From positions 1-64,000 of the forward strand of contig NZ_PDWP01000013.1 of assembly GCF_010093235.1 (NCBI RefSeq): a stretch of DNA of 64,000 bases, read 5' to 3'. The DNA is from Pseudoxanthomonas suwonensis (GTDB taxonomy: Bacteria > Pseudomonadota > Gammaproteobacteria > Xanthomonadales > Xanthomonadaceae). Shown here piece after piece: positions 38,248 through 47,343 of the stretch. The position numbers and the translations under genes are program-made. The notes under the pieces were generated by a model. It made no database searches, was not told where the DNA came from, and worked only from the letters and a program-made list of their open reading frames with translations. Position 1 is the stretch's first letter, and every line of letters starts with the position of its first letter.

Positions 38248-40491
38248 ATGACCGAAAACATCCGTCCCGCCTTCCACGGCTTCGAACAGATCCCGCTGCG
38301 CGAGTACGCCGAACGCGCCTACCTGGACTATTCGATGTACGTGGTCCTGGACCGCGCCCTGCCGTTCCTCGGCGACGGGCTCAAGCCGGTGCAGCGGCGC
38401 ATCATCTATTCGATGAGCGAGCTGGGGCTCAACGCCGCGGCCAAGCCGAAGAAGTCGGCGCGCACCGTCGGCGACGTCATCGGCAAGTACCACCCGCACG
38501 GCGACTCGGCCTGCTACGAGGCCCTGGTGCTGATGGCCCAGCCGTTCTCGTACCGCTACCCGCTGATCGAGGGCCAGGGCAACTTCGGCTCCAGCGACGA
38601 CCCCAAGTCGTTCGCGGCCATGCGCTATACCGAGTCCAAGCTGACCCCGATCGCCGAGGTCCTGCTGGGCGAGCTGGGCCAGGGCACGGTGGACTGGGTG
38701 CCGAACTTCGACGGCACCCTGGAGGAGCCGAGCTGGATGCCGGCGCGCCTGCCGCACCTGCTGCTCAACGGCACCACGGGCATCGCGGTGGGCATGGCCA
38801 CCGACGTGCCGCCGCACAACCTCAACGAGATCGTCAGCGCCTGCGTGCGCCTGCTCGACGATCCGGACGCCACCGTCGCCGACCTGTGCGAGCACGTGCG
38901 TGGCCCCGACTACCCGACCGAGGCGGAGATCATCACCCCGCCGGCCGACCTGCGCGCCATGTACGAGACCGGCACCGGCAGCGTGCGCGCCCGCGCCACC
39001 TGGCAGAAGGAGAACGGCAACTTCGTCGTCACCGCCCTGCCCTACCAGGTCTCGCCGTCCAAGGTCATCGAGCAGATCGCCGCGCAGATGCGCGCCAAGA
39101 AGCTGCCGTGGCTGGAGGACATCCGCGACGAGTCCGACCACGCCAACCCGGTGCGGGTGGTGCTGGTGCCGCGCTCCAACCGCGTCGATGCCGAGCAGCT
39201 GATGGGCCACCTGTTCGCGACCACCGACCTGGAGAAGAGCTACCGGGTCAACCTCAACGTGATCGGCCTGGACGGCAAGCCGGCGGTCAAGAACCTGCGC
39301 ACCCTGCTGGACGAGTGGCTGACCTTCCGCACCGACACCGTGGTGCGCCGGCTCAAGCACCGCCAGGAGAAGGTCGAGCGCCGCCTGCACCTGCTGGAAG
39401 GCCTGCTGGTCGCCTTCCTCAACCTGGACGAGGTGATCCGCATCATCCGCACCGAGGACGAGCCCAAGCCGGTGCTGATGGCCCGCTTCGGCCTGACCGA
39501 GGAACAGGCGGACTACATCCTCGAGACCCGCCTGCGCCAGCTGGCACGCCTGGAGGAAATGAAGATCCGCGGCGAGCAGGAAGAGCTGGCCAAGGAGCTG
39601 GAACGCATCATCTCCACCCTGGGCAACAAGGCCAAGCTCAGGAAGCTGGTCAAGGACGAGCTGCTGGCCGACGCCAAGAAGTTCGGCGATGCGCGCCGCT
39701 CGCCGCTGGTCCAGCGCGAGGCCGCGCACGCGATCGACGAGACCGAGCTGGTGCCCAGCGAGCCGGTCACCGTGGTCCTGTCGCAGAAAGGCTGGGTGCG
39801 CGCGGCCAAGGGCCACGACGTGGATGCGGCGGGCCTGTCCTACCGCGAGGGCGATGCCCTGCTCGGCGCGGTGCGCGCGCGCAGCACCTGGCAGGTGGCG
39901 TTCCTCGATTCGCAGGGCCGCAGCTATTCCACGCCGGCGCACAGCCTGCCCTCGGCGCGTGGCAACGGCGAGCCATTGACCGGCCGCTTCTCGCCCGCCA
40001 GCGGCGCCTCCTTCCTGGCCCTGGCCAGCGGCGAGGACGACACCCGCTTCGTGCTCGCCTCCTCGCACGGCTACGGCTTCGTCACCCGCTTCGAGAACCT
40101 CACCGGCCGCAACAAGGCCGGCAAGGCCCTGATCAACCTGGCCCCGGGCGCGACCGTGCTGCAGCCTGCGCTGGTGGTGAACCCGGAGACCGACCGCATC
40201 GTCGCGGTGACCAGCGCCGGCCACCTGCTGGCGATCCCCGCCACGGAGCTGCCGGAACTGGACAAGGGCAAGGGCAACAAGCTGATCGACATCCCGCGCG
40301 CCAAGCTCGGCACCGAACGGGTCGTCGCCGTGGCCGCAGTCGGTCCGGCGCACAAACTGCAGGTCTACAGCGGCCAGCGCACCATGACCCTGTCGTTCAA
40401 GGACCTGGATGCGTATCTGGGAGCGCGGGCGACGCGGGGTGGGTTGTTGCCGAGGGGGTGGCAAAAGGTCGATGGCCTCGACGTCGAGTAA
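38248..40491 (+). CDS. parC: DNA topoisomerase IV subunit A
   Basis: ParC, the DNA-cleaving subunit of topoisomerase IV, decatenates sister chromosomes. 747 residues. The winged-helix catalytic region shows the quinolone-determining segment [15 protein letters not shown] with the wild-type Ser and Glu, and the catalytic Tyr in AMRYTESKL near 120-128. The C-terminal domain (about 495-740) has degenerate blades without a GyrA box, which separates ParC from GyrA. ATG at 38248 is preferred over the GTG at 38239. The last codons (KVDGLDVE) lie in a 104-bp duplicated segment. Confidence 0.95.
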   Translation: MTENIRPAFHGFEQIPLREYAERAYLDYSMYVVLDRALPFLGDGLKPVQRRIIYSMSELGLNAAAKPKKSARTVGDVIGKYHPHGDSACYEALVLMAQPFSYRYPLIEGQGNFGSSDDPKSFAAMRYTESKLTPIAEVLLGELGQGTVDWVPNFDGTLEEPSWMPARLPHLLLNGTTGIAVGMATDVPPHNLNEIVSACVRLLDDPDATVADLCEHVRGPDYPTEAEIITPPADLRAMYETGTGSVRARATWQKENGNFVVTALPYQVSPSKVIEQIAAQMRAKKLPWLEDIRDESDHANPVRVVLVPRSNRVDAEQLMGHLFATTDLEKSYRVNLNVIGLDGKPAVKNLRTLLDEWLTFRTDTVVRRLKHRQEKVERRLHLLEGLLVAFLNLDEVIRIIRTEDEPKPVLMARFGLTEEQADYILETRLRQLARLEEMKIRGEQEELAKELERIISTLGNKAKLRKLVKDELLADAKKFGDARRSPLVQREAAHAIDETELVPSEPVTVVLSQKGWVRAAKGHDVDAAGLSYREGDALLGAVRARSTWQVAFLDSQGRSYSTPAHSLPSARGNGEPLTGRFSPASGASFLALASGEDDTRFVLASSHGYGFVTRFENLTGRNKAGKALINLAPGATVLQPALVVNPETDRIVAVTSAGHLLAIPATELPELDKGKGNKLIDIPRAKLGTERVVAVAAVGPAHKLQVYSGQRTMTLSFKDLDAYLGARATRGGLLPRGWQKVDGLDVE

Positions 40492-40672
40492 GACGTCGTA
40501 GCCCGATGCCGCAGCGCGCGGCGGCGCGCCAGGCCTCGTCGCAAGCCTGTCATGCAGCGGCGCAGCAGAAGGTCGATGGCCTCGACGTCGAGCAAGACGT
40601 CGTAGCCCGATGCCGCAGCGCGCGGCGGCGCGCCACGCGCCGTCGCAAGCATGTAACGCGGCGGCGGCGTGC
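40465..40672 (+). repeat. 104-bp tandem duplication across the parC stop codon
   Basis: Copy 1 starts at 40465 and copy 2 at 40569; both begin AAGGTCGATGGCCTCGACGT and continue through TCGTAGCCCGATGCCGCAGC. Copy 1 contains the parC stop (GAGTAA) whereas copy 2 has GAGCAA. Each copy holds the 12-bp palindrome CTCGACGTCGAG. The first ~67 bp of the copies are nearly identical; the ends have diverged. It fills the 209-bp gap before tpm. Confidence 0.85.
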
Positions 40673-40700
40673 CGTCCCGCATCCCCGACAGGAGCGCACG

Positions 40701-41357
40701 ATGGATCCGGATTTCTGGCTGCAGCGCTGGCGCGAGGGCCGCACCGGCTTCCACCGCGAGGCCGTAATGCCGCTGCTGGAAAAGCACTGGCCGGCGCTGG
40801 GAGCGGCCGAAGGGGCGCCGGTATTCGTGCCGCTGGCCGGCAAAACCCTCGACATGCACTGGCTGGCCGCACGTGGCCACGAGGTACTGGGCTGCGAACT
40901 GTCGCCGCTGGCGGTACAGGCGTTCTTCGCCGAGGCCGGCCTGGTCCCGGAACGGGAGCGGGACGCGGACGGACTGCACCACCGCGCCGGCCGCATCGAC
41001 CTGGTGGAAGGCGATGTCTTCGCGCTGACCGATGCCACCCTGGCGCGGATGCGGGCGGTCTACGACCGCGCCGCGCTGATCGCCCTGCCGCCCGACCTCC
41101 GCCGCCGTTACGCCGGCGAGGTCTACGGCCGCCTGCCAGGCGGCTGCGAGGGCCTGCTGATCACCCTGGAATACCCGCAGGAACAGCTGCGGGGACCGCC
41201 GTTCGCCGTGCCCGAGGCGGAGGTCCGCGGGCTCTTCGCCGCGGACTGGGACGTGGAACTGCTGGAACGGCGCGACATCCTCGCCCAGGAGCCGCGCTTC
41301 ATCGCCGATGGCGTGACCGCGCTGTCGACCGCGGTCTACCGCCTCCGTCGCCGCTGA
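40701..41357 (+). CDS. tpm: thiopurine S-methyltransferase family (Tpm)
   Basis: A 218-residue SAM-dependent methyltransferase. Typical bacterial TPMT features: start DPDFWLQRWREGRTGFH, SAM-loop VFVPLAGKTLDMHWLAARGHEVLGCELS near 45-72, and YDRAALIALPPDLR. Bacterial members methylate selenium and tellurium compounds or thiopurines. ATG at 40701 has GGAG seven bases before it. It is monocistronic between the parC repeat and the convergent bacterioferritin-like gene. Confidence 0.9.
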   Translation: MDPDFWLQRWREGRTGFHREAVMPLLEKHWPALGAAEGAPVFVPLAGKTLDMHWLAARGHEVLGCELSPLAVQAFFAEAGLVPERERDADGLHHRAGRIDLVEGDVFALTDATLARMRAVYDRAALIALPPDLRRRYAGEVYGRLPGGCEGLLITLEYPQEQLRGPPFAVPEAEVRGLFAADWDVELLERRDILAQEPRFIADGVTALSTAVYRLRRR

Positions 41358-41399
41358 TCCGCCGCCGCGCCGCGCAGGCGGCGCCAGTCCGCGCCGCCC

Positions 41400-41891
41400 T
41401 CAGCCGTGGGCCGGGGCGCCGTCGGCGTCGATCTTGGACAGCTGGTAGTTCTCCAGCCCGATCATGCGGATCAGGCGCAGCTGCTGCTCCAGCCACCAGG
41501 CGTGGTCTTCCTCGGTGTCCTTGAGCTGGGCCAGCAGCATGTCGCGGCTGACGTAGTCCTGCTTCTCCTCGCACAGCTTCATCGCCGCGGCGAGGTTGGC
41601 GCGCACCTCGTACTCCACCCGCAGGTCGGCCTCGAGCATCTCCACCACGTTGGTGCCGGGCCTGAACCCGTGCGGGCGCATGTCCGGCTCGCCCTCCAGG
41701 AACAGGATCCGGCGCAGGATCGCGTCCGCGTGCTCGGTCTCCTCCTGCATCTCGTGGTTGATGCGCTCGTACAGCGCCTTCAGGCCCAGGTCCTCGTACC
41801 GGCGCGAATGCAGGAAGTACTGGTCGCGCGCGGCCAGTTCGCCGCGCAGCAGCTCCTTGAGGCATTCGATGACTTCGGGATGGCCTTTCAT
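41400..41891 (-). CDS. bfr: bacterioferritin-like ferritin lacking the haem-binding Met
   Basis: A 163-residue four-helix ferritin subunit. Ferroxidase residues are kept: E18, E51, H54, a Glu near 93 and the E/H pair of EEDHAWW near 125-130. Residue 52, the haem ligand Met in classic bacterioferritin, is Thr (EETEHAD), so the subunit should bind little or no haem by that site. It stores iron in the cytoplasm. ATG at 41891 is preceded by GGAG. Convergent with tpm. Confidence 0.88.
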   Translation of the reverse strand: MKGHPEVIECLKELLRGELAARDQYFLHSRRYEDLGLKALYERINHEMQEETEHADAILRRILFLEGEPDMRPHGFRPGTNVVEMLEADLRVEYEVRANLAAAMKLCEEKQDYVSRDMLLAQLKDTEEDHAWWLEQQLRLIRMIGLENYQLSKIDADGAPAHG

Positions 41892-42035
41892 GGGAACTCC
41901 TCGGGTGGTGCAGGCCAGCAGTGTGCCGCAACCGCGGCGGCCATGTTTCAATCGGAATCAGTCGCAGTTGCACCTGCTTCTGCCGTCCGCCCCTCCAACG
42001 CCGCGCCCCCTGGGCGCGACCATCCGGAGCCCTGC

Positions 42036-44398
42036 ATGCGTCGATGGTTGCTGCGCGCGTCCGCCGCGCTTGTCCTGGTTCTTGCCGGCCTGGCGCTGGC
42101 CACCTGGCTGCTGCTGCGCGGCAGCGTGCCGGCCCTGGAGGGACGGACGCCCCTGGCCGGACTGGCCGCGCCGGTGACGGTGCAGCGCGATGCGCTGGGC
42201 ATCGTCACCATCGATGCCGGCAGCGAAACCGACGCCCTGCGCGCCCTGGGCTGGGTCCACGCCCAGGAACGCTACTTCGAGATGGACCTGATGCGCCGCA
42301 GCGCCGCCGGCGAGCTGGCCGAACTGTTCGGACCGCGCGCAGTGGAGGCCGACCGCAAGCGCCGGGTGCACCGCCTGCGTGCGCGCGTGGAAGCGGACCT
42401 GGCGGCATTCGCAGGCGACGCCCTGCCCCTGCTCCGGGCCTATGCCGAAGGCGCCAACGCCGGCCTCGACGCGCTGCGGGTGCGCCCCTGGCCCTACCTG
42501 CTGCTGCGCCAGCCGCCCCGCCGCTGGGAGGTGGCCGATTCGGCCCTGGCCGGCTACGCCATGTACTTCGACCTGCAAGGCGTGGACAACCGGCGCGAAC
42601 TGGACCTGTGGCGCCTGGGCCGGCGCCTGCCCGCGCCACTGCGCGGGCTGCTGCTGCGCGACGGCAGCCAGTGGGATGCGCCGCTGCTGGGCGGGGCACG
42701 CGGCGAGGCCGTGCTGCCGGATGCCGCCTCCGGGGACCTGCGCCAGCTGCCCGTCCCCGGCACGGCGGGCCAGCCGCCTCCCGATCCGGCCGCACCCGGC
42801 AGCAACAACGGGGCCGTGGGCGGCGCCCTGACCGCCGACGGCCGCGCCATCGTCGCCGACGACATGCATCTCGGCCTGCGTGCGCCCAACATCTGGTTCC
42901 GGGTGCGCCTGCGCTACCCGGATGCGCGCGCCCCGGGCGGCAGGGTCGACGTCAGCGGCTTTTCCCTGCCCGGCCTGCCGGCGGTGATCGTGGGCAGCAA
43001 CGGCCACGTCGCCTGGGGCTTCACCAACAGCTATGCCGATACCGCGGACTGGTTCGCGGTGCGGCCCTGCGCCGAAGGCCAGCAGCAGGATTGCGATCCC
43101 TTGGCCCGCCACGTGGAGACCATCCGGGTGGCCGGGGGCGAGGACGCGGAGCTGGAGATCCTGGAGACCGCGGCCGGTCCGGTCATCCACCCGGACATCG
43201 ATGGCCGGGCCCTTGCCCTGCGCTGGGTCGCGCACCTGCCCGGCTCGCTCGACGTCGGCCTGGCCCGGTTCGCGCGTGCGGCCAACCTCGACCAGGCGCT
43301 GGCCTTCGCCGACCGGATCGCGATCCCGGCACAGAACCTGGTCATCGCCGACCGCAGTGGCTCTATCGCCTGGCGGATCCTGGGCCCGCTGCCCGACCGC
43401 GAGCCGGGCTGCACCGGCCTGCGCCCCGACGGGAGCACCGCCGCCTGCACGCCCTGGCCACTCACCACCACCCGGGCGCCGGTCCTGCGCCCCCGCCGGG
43501 CCATCGGCTGTGGACCGCCAATGCGCGCACGCTCGCCGGGGATCCGCTGGCGCGCGTGGGCGACGGCGGTTACGCGCTGGGCATCCGTGCCTGGCAGATC
43601 CGCGAGCGCCTGCAGGCGCCGGAACGCTTCGACGAGCAGGCGCTGCTGGCCATCCAGCTGGACGACCGCGCCCTGCTGCTGGAGCCGTGGTACCGCCTGC
43701 TGGTCGACGAAGGGCGGCGCGCCGCCGAGGGTTCGGCGCTGCGCGAACTGGCGGACGCCAGCGGCGACTGGAACGGCCATGCCGCGCCGGAGTCGGTGGC
43801 CTACCTGATCGTCCGCAGCCTGCGCCTGGCGGTGCACGCGCGCATCGCCCGCGGCCTGGCCGCGCCCGCCCTGGCGCAACTGGAAGACGACTTCGAGCTG
43901 CCCGCTCTCCCGCACCTGGAGGGAGTGGCCTGGCCGTTGCTGCGCGAGCGCCCGGCACACCTGTTGCCGGCCGGCCATGCCAGCTGGGATGCCCTGCTGG
44001 AAGATGCCGCCAGCGAGGTCCGCGAGAAGCTGGCCGCCGGGCCGCAGGGCGGACGCCACTGGGGCGTGCGCAACACCGCGCGGATCTGCCACCCCCTGTC
44101 GGCAGCCCTGCCCGGCCTGCTGGCCCGACGCCTGTGCATGCCGATGGATGAACTGCGCGGCGACACCATCGTGCCGCGGGCGCAGGGGCCGGCGTTCGGC
44201 GCCTCGCAGCGCATGGTGGTCGCGCCCGGCCACGAGGAGGAAGGCCTGGCACACATGCCCGGCGGCCAGAGCGGCCATCCACTGTCCCCGTACTGGGGCG
44301 CAGGCCACGACGACTGGGTGCAGGGCCGGCCCACGCCGTTCCTGCCCGGACCGGCCCTGCACACGCTTACGCTGCAACCGGCCGCGGCCGGCCGCTGA
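42036..44398 (+). pseudogene. penicillin acylase family protein, frameshifted
   Basis: Intended product: an Ntn-hydrolase of about 787 residues with an N-terminal membrane/signal segment. The precursor alpha chain begins at the ATG at 42036 (GGAG upstream) and runs to a frame break near 43490. The spacer contains the autocleavage region: APGSNNGAVGG shows the nucleophile Ser/Asn context (about residues 255-265), so the protein would be cleaved there. After the break the reading continues in another frame as HRLWTANARTLAGDP to the end at 44398. Insertion of one C in the C5 run at 43490-43494 restores frame, suggesting a sequencing error or a recent mutation. As written, the product would lack the last ~300 residues. 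Confidence 0.85.
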
Positions 44399-44412
44399 GG
44401 AGGCCAGCGCGC

Positions 44413-45210
44413 ATGTCCGTACCGACGTCCCACGCCGTGCCCGATCCTTCGCTGCAACAGGCTCTGTCGCGCCGCTTCGAACGCATCGTGGTGTTCAGTG
44501 GCGCCGGCATGTCCGCCGACAGCGGCATCCCCACGTTCCGTTCCGGCAGCAATGGCCTGTGGCAGGAATTCGATCCACGACAGCTGGCCACGCCGCAAGC
44601 CTGGCGTCGCGACAGCGCCCTGGTCTGGGGCTGGTACGAATGGCGGCGCGGCCTGGTGATGCGGGCCGTGCCCAATCCGGGCCACCTGGCCGTGGCGCGG
44701 CTGCAGCAGGCGCTGGGCGCGCGGGTGGTCACCCAGAACGTGGACGACCTGCACGAGCGAGCCGGCGTGGCTGGCGTACTGCACCTGCACGGCAGCCTGT
44801 TCGCGCCGCGCTGCTTCGACTGCGCGGCACCGCACCCGCTGCCGCCACCTCCGGGCGCGGCACAGCGGCGGCTGGATCCGCCGAGCTGCGCGCACTGCGG
44901 CGGTGAAGTGCGTCCGGGCGTGGTCTGGTTCGGCGAAATGCTCGACGACACCGTCTGGCAGCAGGCGCAGGAACGCATCGCCACCTGCGACCTGCTGCTG
45001 GTGGTCGGCACCTCCGGCGTGGTCCAGCCGGCCGCCGGCCTGGTCGGGCTGGCGCCACGCGATGCGGTCGTGGTCGAGGTCAATCCGCAGCCGGGCGCGC
45101 CGGGCGTTCGCCACATGCACCACGTGCCGCTCGGCGCTGCGGTGGGACTGCCGTTGCTGGTGGAGCCACTGCTGCGCGCCTGGTCCCAAGCCCGTTCCCC
45201 GCGGGGGTGA
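44413..45210 (+). CDS. cobB: NAD-dependent protein deacylase (sirtuin)
   Basis: A 265-residue class III sirtuin. NAD-binding GAGMSADSGIPTFR near 30-43, catalytic His in LHLHGSLF near 122-128, TQNVDDLHERAG near 107-118, and a zinc site of two CxxC pairs (CFDC and CAHC). Tyr and Arg in WGWYEWRR (about 72-79) match the desuccinylase/desmalonylase pair of SIRT5/CobB-like enzymes. Starts 14 bp after the penicillin acylase gene. Confidence 0.92.
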   Translation: MSVPTSHAVPDPSLQQALSRRFERIVVFSGAGMSADSGIPTFRSGSNGLWQEFDPRQLATPQAWRRDSALVWGWYEWRRGLVMRAVPNPGHLAVARLQQALGARVVTQNVDDLHERAGVAGVLHLHGSLFAPRCFDCAAPHPLPPPPGAAQRRLDPPSCAHCGGEVRPGVVWFGEMLDDTVWQQAQERIATCDLLLVVGTSGVVQPAAGLVGLAPRDAVVVEVNPQPGAPGVRHMHHVPLGAAVGLPLLVEPLLRAWSQARSPRG

Positions 45211-45265
45211 GTCGGGGGAGCAGGCCGGGTTCCCGCACGTGGCTGCACGCCCGCCCTCACCCCCG

Positions 45266-45288
45266 CCCCTCTCCCACGGGGAGAGGGG
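45266..45288. repeat. CCCCTCTCCC/GGGAGAGGGG palindrome
   Basis: Perfect 10-bp stem with a 3-nt loop between the convergent sirtuin and asnB genes, preceded by CCCTCACCCCCG. This resembles a widespread REP-like unit. It could act as a bidirectional terminator. Confidence 0.65.
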
Positions 45289-45300
45289 AGTCACGGCGCT

Positions 45301-46995
45301 TCACCCCGCCAGCGCCTCGTTGTGCACGCCCGCCACCGCGCGGCCGGAAGGATCGGCCATCTTCGCGAAGCTGGCGTCCCAGGCGATCGCCGCCGGGGAG
45401 GAGCAGGCGATCGACTTGCCGCCCGGCACCGTTTCCGCCGCGGCCTGGCCGGGGAAGAAGCGCTCGAAGATCGTGCGGTAGAAGTACGCCTCCTTGGTCT
45501 GCGGCGGGGTGACCGGGAAACGCCTGTCGGCGGCGGCCAGCTCGCGGTCGGAGACCTGCGCCTCGGCATGCGCCTTGAGCCCGTCGATCCAGCCGTAGCC
45601 GACGCCGTCGCTGAACTGCTCCTTCTGCCGCCACAGGATCTCCGGCGGCAGGTAGCCGTCGAAGGCCTGGCGCAGGATGCCCTTCTCCATCCGCTGCGGG
45701 CCGTCGCTGCCCTTGGCCACCATCTTGTACTTCGCGTCCATGCGCATGGCCACGTCGAGGAACTCGCGGTCCAGGAACGGCACGCGCGGCTCCACGCCCC
45801 AGGCCATCATCGACTTGTTGGCGCGCAGGCAGTCATAGAAGTTGAGCGCGTCGAGCTTGCGCACCAGCTCCTCGTGGAATTCGCGCGCGTTGGGCGCCTT
45901 GTGGAAGTACAGGTAGCCGCCGAACACCTCGTCGCTGCCCTCGCCGGACAGCACCATCTTCACGCCCATGGCCTTGATCCGGCGCGCCAGCAGGAACATC
46001 GGCGTGGACGCACGGATGGTGGTGACGTCGTAGGTCTCGATGTGGCGGATCACCTCCGGGAGCGCATCCAGGCCTTCCTCGAAGGTGTACTCGAACCCGT
46101 GGTGCACGGTGCCCAGCGCCTCGGCGGCGATCTTGGCCGCGGCCAGGTCGGGCGAGCCCTCCAGGCCGATGGCGAACGAATGCAGGCGCGGCCACCAGGC
46201 CTCGGTCCGGTCGCCGTCCTCGACCCGGTGGCGGGCATAGCGCGCGGCCACCGCGGCGACCAGCGAGGAATCCAGGCCGCCGGACAGCAGCACGCCGTAG
46301 GGCACGTCGGTCATCAGCTGGCGGTGCACCGCGGCCTCGAAGGCTTCGCGCAGTTCCTGCGGCGAGACCTCCACGCCCTCCACCGCGGCATAGTCGCGCC
46401 ACGGCCGCTCGTAGTACCGGGTGAGCTCGCCGGTGGCGGTGTCGTACCAGTGGCCCGGCGGGAACTGGGCCACGTCCGCGCACTCGTCCACCAGCGCCTT
46501 CATCTCGGAGGCCACGCGCAGGCGGCCCTCGCGGTCATGGCCCCAGTACAGCGGCACCACGCCGATCGGATCGCGGGCGATGATCGCGCGCCCCTTCGCC
46601 TTGTCCCACAGGGCGAAGGCGAAGATGCCGTTGAGCCTGTTGAGGAACGAGGCCGGCTCGTCCTCGCGGTACAGCGCGTTGATCACCTCGCAGTCCGACG
46701 CGGTCTGGAACGCGTACGGCTGGCGCAGCTCCTCCTTCAGCAGCTTGTGGTTGTAGATCTCGCCGTTGACCGCCAGCGCCAGTCCGCCGTCCCCGGACAG
46801 CAGCGGCTGCGAACCGCCGGCCGGATCGACGATGGCCAGGCGCTCGTGGACCAGGATGGCGCCTTCGTCGACGTACACGCCGCTCCAGTCCGGGCCGCGA
46901 TGACGCTGGCGCTGGGACAGGTCCAGCGACTGGCGACGCAGGCCCTGCAGGTCGTCGCCCGGTTGCAGGCCGAAGATGCCGAAGATCGAACACAT
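45301..46995 (-). CDS. asnB: asparagine synthetase B (glutamine-hydrolysing)
   Basis: A 564-residue enzyme making Asn from Asp, ATP and Gln. The glutaminase domain starts with the nucleophile Cys2 (MCSIFGIFG), with QRHRGPDWSG and NGEIYNH pockets; the synthetase domain has the PP-loop LLSGGLDSSLV near 240-250 and GEGSDEVFGGY near 350. Length is near E. coli AsnB (554). The 5' leader (47208-46996) encodes an Asn-rich peptide and a strong terminator, indicating regulation by transcription attenuation in response to Asn-tRNA charging. Confidence 0.97.
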   Translation of the reverse strand: MCSIFGIFGLQPGDDLQGLRRQSLDLSQRQRHRGPDWSGVYVDEGAILVHERLAIVDPAGGSQPLLSGDGGLALAVNGEIYNHKLLKEELRQPYAFQTASDCEVINALYREDEPASFLNRLNGIFAFALWDKAKGRAIIARDPIGVVPLYWGHDREGRLRVASEMKALVDECADVAQFPPGHWYDTATGELTRYYERPWRDYAAVEGVEVSPQELREAFEAAVHRQLMTDVPYGVLLSGGLDSSLVAAVAARYARHRVEDGDRTEAWWPRLHSFAIGLEGSPDLAAAKIAAEALGTVHHGFEYTFEEGLDALPEVIRHIETYDVTTIRASTPMFLLARRIKAMGVKMVLSGEGSDEVFGGYLYFHKAPNAREFHEELVRKLDALNFYDCLRANKSMMAWGVEPRVPFLDREFLDVAMRMDAKYKMVAKGSDGPQRMEKGILRQAFDGYLPPEILWRQKEQFSDGVGYGWIDGLKAHAEAQVSDRELAAADRRFPVTPPQTKEAYFYRTIFERFFPGQAAAETVPGGKSIACSSPAAIAWDASFAKMADPSGRAVAGVHNEALAG

Positions 46996-47057
46996 GGATA
47001 GAGCTCCTGGAAGGGGATGGTGCGGTGGTGGTCGGGTCGCACTCCGGTGCCGGGCAT

Positions 47058-47087
47058 AAAAAAACCCGCATCGGCCGATGCGGGTTT
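47058..47087 (-). terminator. asnB attenuator: leader terminator
   Basis: Palindrome 47062-47087 (AAACCCGCATCGG then CCGATGCGGGTTT) followed on the minus strand by Ts to 47058, a strong intrinsic terminator. It lies after the leader peptide stop and 63 bp before the asnB start, so only readthrough transcripts reach asnB. Confidence 0.9.
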
Positions 47088-47109
47088 CTCGTTCGCCGGG
47101 CTGCTCCTG

Positions 47110-47208
47110 CTATGCCCGGTGGCGCCCCCGCATCGGCCGCGCACGGTTGTTCGCCGCAATATTGTTGCGGTTGGCATTGGCCGGATTGGCGCGGTTGATC
47201 GAAGGCAT
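47110..47208 (-). CDS. Asn-rich leader peptide of the asnB attenuator
   Basis: A 32-codon reading frame, ATG at 47208 to TAG at 47110-47112. Asn occupies positions 5, 8, 11, 13, 15, 16, 20 and 21: 8 of 17 residues between 5 and 21, far above chance in a GC-rich genome where AAY codons are rare. Codon use mixes AAC and AAT. It directly precedes the attenuator terminator of asparagine synthetase. I infer it works like the His or Leu leader peptides: ribosome stalling at Asn codons when Asn-tRNA is uncharged. Confidence 0.85.
   Translation of the reverse strand: MPSINRANPANANRNNIAANNRARPMRGRHRA
47127..47139 (-). promoter_or_regulatory. predicted antiterminator segment in the asnB leader
   Basis: In the leader mRNA the 13 bases CGGCCGATGCGGG (codons 24-28) are a copy of the terminator 3' arm and perfectly complementary to 47084-47072 (CCCGCATCGGCCG). 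A ribosome stalled in the Asn run leaves this segment free to pair, preventing the terminator; a ribosome at the stop codon would cover it. Confidence 0.75.
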
Positions 47209-47343
47209 GCGCCGACACTAACCGCCCTCCGCGGCCGCCGCAACGGTTGCCTTGGCAACTGACGCCTCGCTCACGCAGGCCCGCCAATACTCCGCCCACG
47301 GCGCACCCGGCGCCGGCCATGCAGTACTCGCGGAGACACCGCC

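Noticed and set aside
40465-40672. Tandem repeats after parC as a CRISPR array
   Set aside because: Only two 104-bp copies with no spacers and no cas genes.
38050-40872. 940-codon open frame on the minus strand opposite parC
   Set aside because: Antisense shadow of parC; no domain features; Gln/His/Arg/Leu-rich composition as expected of GC-rich antisense frames.
47062-47087. Palindrome before asnB as a plain terminator of the ABC1 gene's neighbour
   Set aside because: No gene other than the short Asn-rich frame ends upstream of it on that strand, and it sits inside the asnB leader.
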